Of a stretch of DNA of 64,000 nt, positions 56,573 through 64,000 are shown one piece after another. Position 1 is the first letter of the stretch; every line of letters begins with the position of its first letter. The notes below the pieces were generated by a model. The model saw only the letters and a program-made list of their open reading frames with translations. It was not told the origin of the DNA and ran no database searches. Source of the DNA: Gordius sp. MW1 (Eukaryota; Nematomorpha; Gordioida; Gordea; Gordiidae); contig OZ038530.1 of assembly GCA_964036665.1 (NCBI GenBank), positions 14,107,001 to 14,171,000 of the forward strand. Reading direction: 5' to 3'. A program made the translations under genes and the position numbers.

Positions 56573-59500
56573 TTTTACGTTTCTTTTGTATTGGAATATT
56601 AAAAGGAACGACCAAAAGTATAAATTTGAAATTAAATTTCAAAGAATACAATCGGCGAGACTTAATGGGCAAGTGGCGAGGTTTGGTAGGCGGAGATTTT
56701 AAGAATTTCAATTGTTTCTCTCATACAAGAACAAGTGGTAAAGTAAATGAACGTTGAGTTCAAAGGCGGTAGAGATTAGGGAAATTTAAAATTTTTTAAC
56801 GAATTTTTAAACAAATTATAGACGAATTTAAACGTTTTCTCCAATAATAATCAAAGTCAATTTTATATTTGTTATTTTATACATAAAATTAAGGTAAAGG
56901 AGAGAGTGTCCGTCGTTTGAGAGCAGCAGCACATGTATTAAAATAATGAAATGAATGAATGGGACTTCGCTACTACTACCGCCCACCCACTTCCCTCATT
57001 TTGAAGCACAGTGCAGTGGTGGTCGCGTTTGTAAATTAGCTATTGCCTGCATAGTGCATACTCCTCCCCCTTTCCCCTCCTCTCTTTATTTTTGAGTGAG
57101 TGATGAAACAATAATGAAAATGTTTTAAAAAACACACATGATGCTCTAATCTCAAAACTTAATTATATGCAAAAAAAAACACGATTTTAATACGAAAAAA
57201 TGAATAGATTTGTAACATTCTTTTATTAGTATTATATTATAATATTTTAGGTCAAATTATGTCAGTATTGTTAATTAATAAGAATCGGGGGGGGGGGATT
57301 AAGATTTTAACTTTATTCGGTCCTTAAATTATGTTCAGTATATATGACAAGCAAAATTAGTTATAAAAACTGGAAAATATAATTAGTTCTCATTTTCAAG
57401 TTAACCTCAAAATATAGGTAGTAGGGTTAAATTTTAAATACGATAAAATGTAATGTAATACTTTTACCCTTCCCCCCCCCCCCCCCCTCCTTAACAAATT
57501 TTTATTTACCACGTGTAATTTTTGTGCATTTGTGACAAATTAAGGTTGGAGAGGGTGTTTGAAGGAAAGGAAAAGGGGAAAAAAGACAAAATGTATGTCA
57601 GGCATAATAAACCAGGTAGGGGGTTTGCAAGGTTAAATATATGCTAAAAATGCATTACAATTAAGCAACACAAATTTACGGGTCAATTAGTTTAGTTTTA
57701 TAACATCTATGTTTAAATGCAAAAAAAGGCATTTACTCTAAAAACCTTTAAATCGCCTAAATGGGCATTATTATCTTGTCAAAATATGGCTAAAATTCGA
57801 AAAATCTTGATTATAACAACCCCTCCCCAGCCCTGGTTGGAAATGATTATTAATTAATTCGAGATAAATTAATTTTAAAGTAAAATTTATAGAAAAGTTA
57901 AAAAGTTTTAGAATAGTTCTTTGATAAAATTACATATCCCAAGAATATAATCCTGTTATTCTGATTACAAAGAAATGTTGCGTTGAAAATAATAATTTAA
58001 ATCCATTTACACCTCTCCTTTGTGTTGCGACAATTTTAAAGGTTCTCTAATGAGTTATAATTCGTTATTAAATTAGGGCACTAGGCTGGGATTAATAATA
58101 ATTTCAAATTTACCAACAATCGTCTTTATGATTTGTTGAAAATTTGCGCACGAAATTCAGGAGTTCATAAAGCGTAACCTAAAAATTCTGTTAAATTTGA
58201 GAAACACGGAACTAGGGGCAAAAAGGGACAACTGCCCCCCCCCCAAAAAAAAAAAAATTCTTAATTTTTTTTACTATATAACGAATTTATAATATTTAAA
58301 TATTATTATGCCCACGCACAAACCAGTACTGAACTTTTTATCGCCATTCTGGTTCAAATCCTGGGTACGCCGCCTAATGCTCATACCAGAATTAATTATT
58401 TTTTTAATCTCCGATTTAAATTTTGCCAAAATATTATTTTTTATTTCGGCACCACATTTTCGCGAGGTACGCGAAATAAATCAGATTTCTGTTAATTAGT
58501 TACATTCTAATTGTTATTAAAAAAATATAAATATTAATTTTTAACACACATTTACGTTGATGACCACAATATTTTGCAAAATTATGATCGTACGCTGTCA
58601 GGTCTAAAATAAATTTTACTAATGGGGGGGGGGGGTGTGAATGATGAATAATGCACTAAAATTTTCTTGGATGTTAATTTTGAAGGCGCCAAAAAGGAAA
58701 GTTTGTCGAGACTAGTTGCTCTTTTTTATACATTATTGGTTCTGCCCATTTCCGCTGTAAGCAGGAAATGTAAAGTTTTCTTTTAAGTCAATTTTAACTC
58801 ACCCCACCCTAGCCCTCTTTGGCCGATCCCGTTTTTTTTATGCATTACTTGCTTTAAGATTGAAACATTTTTGTTTTGTTTCAAAATAGAGATTTGACAT
58901 AGTCAATACCTGTTTTGCTATGCATTATAAATAGTCTATTAGGTTGTTGTTGTGAAATTTCAATAACATCCGAAAACAATTATTGGGTAGTTTTTTTAAA
59001 TAAATCCTTCCAAGTTTCAACATTTTTAGGATCAAAAATTTTATTTATTACATACAATACATGGGCATATCCAGCCTTGGAATTTGTGGGGGCTAAAATT
59101 TTAATCATACTTTTAATAAATTTTAAATAATTTATTTATCTAGAGGGGGACAGATGCCCCTTCCTGCCTTTTTCCCCTTGTGCCCATGAATACATACCTA
59201 ATCCCAAAAAGAGTAAATAATTGCCTAGTCAGATTTTGAGTATTCCATTTAATATTCAAAAATCTATTAGAATAACTAATAAGTTTTCTAATTTTTTTAA
59301 TTGTTGCTTTTGTGTCTTAATTTAATTTTAGTAAAAAACTCGAAGCTTAAAAATAACGCTGTGAAGGCATTGATTCTAACAACTTTTTATACGATGGTTT
59401 CAAAAGACATGGCGTTATATTTGACTAAAAGGCTTTCGACCATTTGACATTTTAATTAATATGCTAGTGCTAGCGATTGGCCTTTGAACTTTTGTTTTTA

Positions 59501-62048
59501 ATACAATCCTCCCCTATTAATTTTAGGGTCGTTTAGCAGGGAGGGGGTGGCACCTGTCCTCGAAACCCATTGAGTTAACATTACAAATAAGCATATTGTT
59601 CGACAAAAAACCAATCACCCGCCGCATGCCTCCACTTGTATGTATGGAGTAGAGTAGTGATTATATACAACAACCATACAACAACACATAGCCAGCCTTA
59701 CACCTTTTACCCATTTTAACTATTGACATACATGCTCTACATAGATAAGTATCGAAATAGCGCTGCAAACACCCCCCCCCCCGCCCCCATTGGTCTACCT
59801 TTTCAGCTATGCTCTAGAAGGTCACTTTTCAATTATACGTCCTTTTTTAATTAATATGTGTCCATGACTCATGACTCCATTTAGATAACTTTATCCACTA
59901 GGGAGTGCAGCCAACCTTAAGCATGAGGTAGACCTTTTATTTTGAAAAATAGTTTCACCTGTTTAACCATATCCACACACGTGTTGCTGCCGATTAGCAT
60001 ACTCGCTCAAATGGGCGCAGTCAGGGGTCTTTTTAATTAATTATAGTACCCTAGAGGTAAAACCAATTTTTACCACTGCTCCTAGATGGGATTTTTAAAG
60101 TGGGATACTGAGTGTTATCTGGTGCGTTAATGTTATTAAAAAGCGTTGATAAATAGATTTGTTGTAAATGTAATTGACTTTTTATATAAAGGTGCTCCAT
60201 CTTTGCATGAATTATTATGTCTATTATAATTAATGAAGGGAAGAAGTATCATCTGTATCTTGTCAAAAATATTGGCTACTTTAGCTATTAGAAGGTCAAA
60301 TGTTTGGTTAGATAAATAATGTTTTACACCCGTTTTCTTAATTCAAAATTTTTCTAGGGCGGAAAAATATTTTAAAAAGTTTTCTAGGGTGTTTTTTTAT
60401 ATGCGCTAGAAAGACAGCTTCCACCCCCACGCCCTAAATCTAAATTTCGTTAATATTTTTTAGCACTAAAAATAAATTAAAATCGTTAATTAAATTTGAT
60501 TATCAGCTGGGAAGACACAATTTGGTGGCAGGAGGGGGAGGGACGATCAAAGGTGAAATTACTATTTCTATTTAAATAAAAACATTCATAGTCAAAATGT
60601 GGATTGATAATCTTTTGTTTTTATCAATTTAGGAAAGTTAGTATGCATTCCATCAGCATCCCTCATAGGAGTTTTAATGTAACTAGAAATACCCAAATAT
60701 TAATCAGTTAGCATCAACATGAATTCCATTAAGTCCTATGCTATTCAAAAACAAAGTGAAAATATCAATAATGAATAAAGGAAATGCTATTTCATAGATT
60801 ATTTTTCGGTGCAACTGGTAATATAATATATTTATATTAACACACATTAATATAAATTAGCTAAAGCCTCAAAAAGTAACTTTTGTTATAAATGTATAAG
60901 TTAACGTTTGGCTTTATGGTTTGTAATAGTGGAAAAGTATGCCAATTTTTATTATAAAATATTAAAAAGTAACCCAAATTTATTAGGAACCATAGTATTC
61001 CATTTATCAAGGAACCCATTAACCCATATCCTATTACATCTACAGGGTGTGAAATAAGTTTTCTCGCTGATAAATGAACACCAATGTTGATATATTATAT
61101 GGGAGGTGTGAAACAACTACTAATACTATGTATATATAATATAGGATTAAAGACTCTTTAAATATTCTTATGCTAAGCACCTGCCAACTCCATAAATTAA
61201 GATTGAATATAATCTTTTGATTGGCGCGCAATGTGCGAAAATGATAAATTGAGAGCTTTTATGCAAAAACACTAAAAATATTCCCTAACGCGATGAAAAC
61301 TCTGTGCTTTGTGTTAGAAGAAAGGAAGAAGGAGAGACTCTACGCTAGGTTGATAATTTTTAATTTGTGGCAATAAAAAAATCATTCATTATCATTACTA
61401 TTAATAGAATAAACGCTTAATAAAAATTTATAATAGATACCGTATAAAAGTAAAATAATTTTGATTAATTAAAACTTGTTATTTAACCCTGTAAATTTTT
61501 CATTAAATATCTCAAAAAGGTGCGATGAAATTATTCAAGCCTAAATCCTGCATGGGAGTTTATAAACAAGAAGGGGGTGGGTAAAATTAACCCGACAGGT
61601 ACCACTAACGGTTCGGCAGAACCAATTCAAATAAATTTTTTTTGGGGCATCTCAATATGCTCTAGTAGATGACTTAACCTTTTAAAAATTCTGGAAAAAT
61701 TGTTTAGTTCCGGAAATAAAGGGGTGTCACCCAAAGGTTACACTGGGAGGCATAAAAAGGCTAATTTTAAAATTTTATTAAATGACTAAGATGAGTGAAA
61801 AAAGTTAGTTAATTATAGTGGAACAATGATCAACAATAAATATTTCAATATGGGCATAAAATTCTGGTTGCTTAGCTGCATACAGAGCACAGCCGTTGAG
61901 TTCACTTTCTTCGTTGTTAACCGTCTATGGCGTCTCTGACCTTGGGAAAGCTAAGATTTTAAGTTCACTCAAGAAGTTGGCCGCATTTTTAACAAAAATT
62001 TAAACAATCCATTTTTAAAAACTGCAGAGTTTAATGATATTGTTTAGC
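56573..62048. other. Gene-free stretch upstream of the MOXD1-like gene
   Basis: No gene is supported. The MOXD1-like promoter should lie just right of 56572. Remnants of the C-run miniature elements appear at about 58200-58378 (right end CCTGGGTACGCC) and 59061-59190 (ends CATGGGCATATCCAG and TGTGCCCATG). Homopolymer C or G runs of 9-16 bases occur at about 57290, 57473, 58625 and 59770. Confidence 0.5.
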
Positions 62049-62358
62049 CAGTGATTCTTAACCTGGGGGCCCGCGAGAAGTTTACCGGGGGGCCGCCAAA
62101 TTTTTTTAGAATAAAATAAAATTATTCAGAAAAGCTTTAGAAAATATACTCACCAGGGGATTCGAACTCGTTGCCTTAAGATTCATTATTAGAATTAATA
62201 AATGATTGTAATTTAAAATCTTTGTTTAAAACTAGAAGTTTGCCGCAATTTTGGATACAAATTCGTGCAGAATATCCTCCATTTTATCAGCAGCAATTCA
62301 AAATTTGCTGCCTTTCGCTAGTACATATTTGTGTGAAAAAGGCTTCTTAACTATGGTG

Positions 62359-63812
62359 CAGGGGCGTAGCCAGGATTTTCTCAAGGGGGTAGAAATTTTC
62401 CAATTTTTTAAAAACATTTTTATTTCAATAAATTATTTATAAGGCGGAGCCCCCGAGGAGATGGGGGTCTGGGGACGAAGCCCCCAGCTACGCCCGAAGG
62501 GCTTATTTTTCTATTTACTAATATAATATTATTAACTAGATGAACCCGGCAAACGTTGTTTTGCCATTTACCCGGGTGTATTAAATTATGTTGGAATTTT
62601 AGGGCATATATGATGATAAAGCGGTTATTGAAGTAAAAATAAAGTTTGATGTCTATATGTTCTACTTCTATTGTTCTATTTCCGTATACAGTGCAAGGCG
62701 TACGAATACTCGAAAACTACTGGACCGATTTGCATTTGGCTCGAACAATCTTAAAACATGCTCCGGAGTGTCAGGAATAAACTGTGAAATTTTGAGCCAA
62801 ATCGGATTGGTAGTTTTCCAAAAAAGTTGAGAATCAGGCGCTAAATTGTTCTCGAAAACTACTCGACCGATTTGGCTCAAACAAATCTTAAAACATGCTC
62901 CGGAGTGTCAGGAATAAACTATGAAATTTTGAGCCAAATCGGTCTGGTATTTTTCAAAATTGGTGGCGGCATACACACATAGTTTCATTTTTATATATAA
63001 GACTAGATGAACCCGGCAAACGTTGTTTTGCCATTTATTTTTGCATTTTGCAGTATCACTTTTTAAGTGTTTCTAATGGCTGTAGACTTACACTTTATGA
63101 ATAATTGACTAAAAACATAAAATATTCATAACGCAGTACAGATATAACCCAAATAATTTATGGTAAAGTTTAGCATAAGCCTTAAAGAAATGTCACTGAG
63201 TTTTAAATGTAATTTAAGTTTCTTCTACAAAATAAACGCATAACCATGACATAAAATACTTTGTAGAATCTAATGTTTATATTCCTCTGGTTCATTCATA
63301 TGGTAACGGGTCTGACCTGATGTAATATGAAAGAAAATTTTTATGCAGCCATAAAACATCTAAGCTTCATATATTATACTGCATAGCACATGACGTCTTT
63401 ATTAATTGCGAAAACGTATATAACAAAAAAACGTGACCCTTCGAAAACTACTGGCCCGATTTGACTCAAACAAATCTTAAAACATGCTCCGGAGTATGGG
63501 GAATAAACTCTGAAATTTTGAGCCAAATCGGTCTGGTAGTTATCCAAATTTGGTTTTATTAAGTGCCAAAACGTATAAAACAACGTATAAAACAAAAAAA
63601 CGTGACCCCTCGAAAACTACTGAAACGATTTGGCTCGAACAAATCTTAAAACATGCTCCGGAGTATGGGGAATAAACTGTGAAACTTTGAGCCAAATCGG
63701 TCTGGTAGTTTTCCAAATTTGGTTTTATTAAGTGCCAAAACGTATAAAACAAATTAATTTTTGGCCAAGGGGGTAAACTATCCGTTTTTCTACCCCCTTG
63801 TCTACGCCCCTG
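62359..63812. mobile_element. hAT element with perfect TSD inserted in the transposase relic
   Basis: Ends CAGGGGCGTAG and CTACGCCCCTG are perfect 11-bp inverted repeats, flanked by CTATGGTG at 62351-62358 and 63813-63820. Only about 175 bp at the left and 60 bp at the right look like this element; the middle (about 62535-63750) is occupied by another repeat family. Confidence 0.85.
62535..63750. repeat. Two units headed by ACTAGATGAACCCGGCAAAC with four internal direct repeats
   Basis: ACTAGATGAACCCGGCAAAC occurs at 62535 and 63002; the first unit ends TTTTTATATATAAG right where the second starts. A 110-bp module (AAAACTACTGGACCGATTT, then ACATGCTCCGGAGT and GAGCCAAATCGG) repeats at about 62710-62826, 62852-62962, 63439-63552 and 63608-63721. 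The minus-strand open frames here are produced by these modules and are not genes. Confidence 0.7.
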
Positions 63813-64000
63813 CTATGGTGGATATAAAAACTAAAAAACGCAATCGATTGCGACTAGATTCCTGCATGAGGATAGCATTACAATCAATTGAACCAAGAAT
63901 TAACAAATTGGCTGAAGATGTTCAGCAGCAGAAATCTCTTTAAATATATTTCCGAATGCATATATTTTTTATTTTAAACATTTTTTTATGTTTAATTATG

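Larger units (their letters stand above)
62049..63943 (+). mobile_element. hAT transposon relic (ZBED5/SCAND3-like) interrupted by a second hAT element
   Basis: The left end CAGTGATTCTTAACCTGGGG matches the usual start of a large hAT family. A short piece of transposase C-terminus follows at about 62290-62352 (LLPFASTYLCEKGF) and resumes at 63821-63943 (RNRLRLDSCMRIALQSIEPR), matching the hATC dimerisation segment of ZBED5/SCAND3-like transposases. The rest of the transposase is gone. The two pieces are separated by the insertion at 62359-63812. It is a dead copy. Confidence 0.75.

Noticed and set aside
62668..63752. Minus-strand frames of about 70 codons with SQIG-V-VFE text
   Set aside because: They are translations of the 110-bp direct-repeat modules, with no sign of a real protein.

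Overview
The window is AT-rich animal nuclear DNA, from an invertebrate whose phylum I cannot name. Genes are split by GT-AG introns and encode metazoan proteins: a secreted CRISP-type CAP protein, mitochondrial COQ3, the KEOPS kinase Bud32/TP53RK, the replication licensing factor Cdt1 and a MOXD1/dopamine-beta-hydroxylase relative. The remainder is dense transposable-element sequence. Exon models were built by hand from reading-frame continuity, splice sites and remembered family motifs; no search was run.

Layout. 1-2.69 kb: 3' part of a decayed LINE with a reverse transcriptase and a restriction-like endonuclease. 3.6-12.1 kb: a block of tandem and inverted copies of a non-coding minisatellite element; another copy sits at 18.9-20.96 kb. 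12.9-22.6 kb: CAP/CRISP gene (+, 8 exons) whose introns hold that copy and nested DNA transposons. 23.6-24.8 kb: COQ3 (-), convergent with the CAP gene. 27.3-28.9 kb: single-exon gene of unknown function (-). 29.8-32.9 kb: nearly full-length RTE-type LINE with a 19-bp target duplication, followed by an older relative split by a hAT miniature element. 35.7-36.5 kb: Bud32 (+, 3 exons). 37.7-40.0 kb: Cdt1 (-, 11 exons), convergent with Bud32. 43.5-56.6 kb: MOXD1-like gene (-, 11 exons). 56.6-64 kb: no gene seen; DNA-transposon debris including a hAT transposase remnant cut by another hAT element.

The host genes do not form a pathway. The points most worth following are: the MOXD1-like protein keeps the fold but only two of six copper ligands and has a long extra C-terminus; the CAP gene has two candidate last exons in the same phase, one giving a soluble tail and one a hydrophobic tail; the minisatellite element family shares its end with elements of unrelated body; and two families of hAT-type miniature elements can be delimited here by their 8-bp target duplications.
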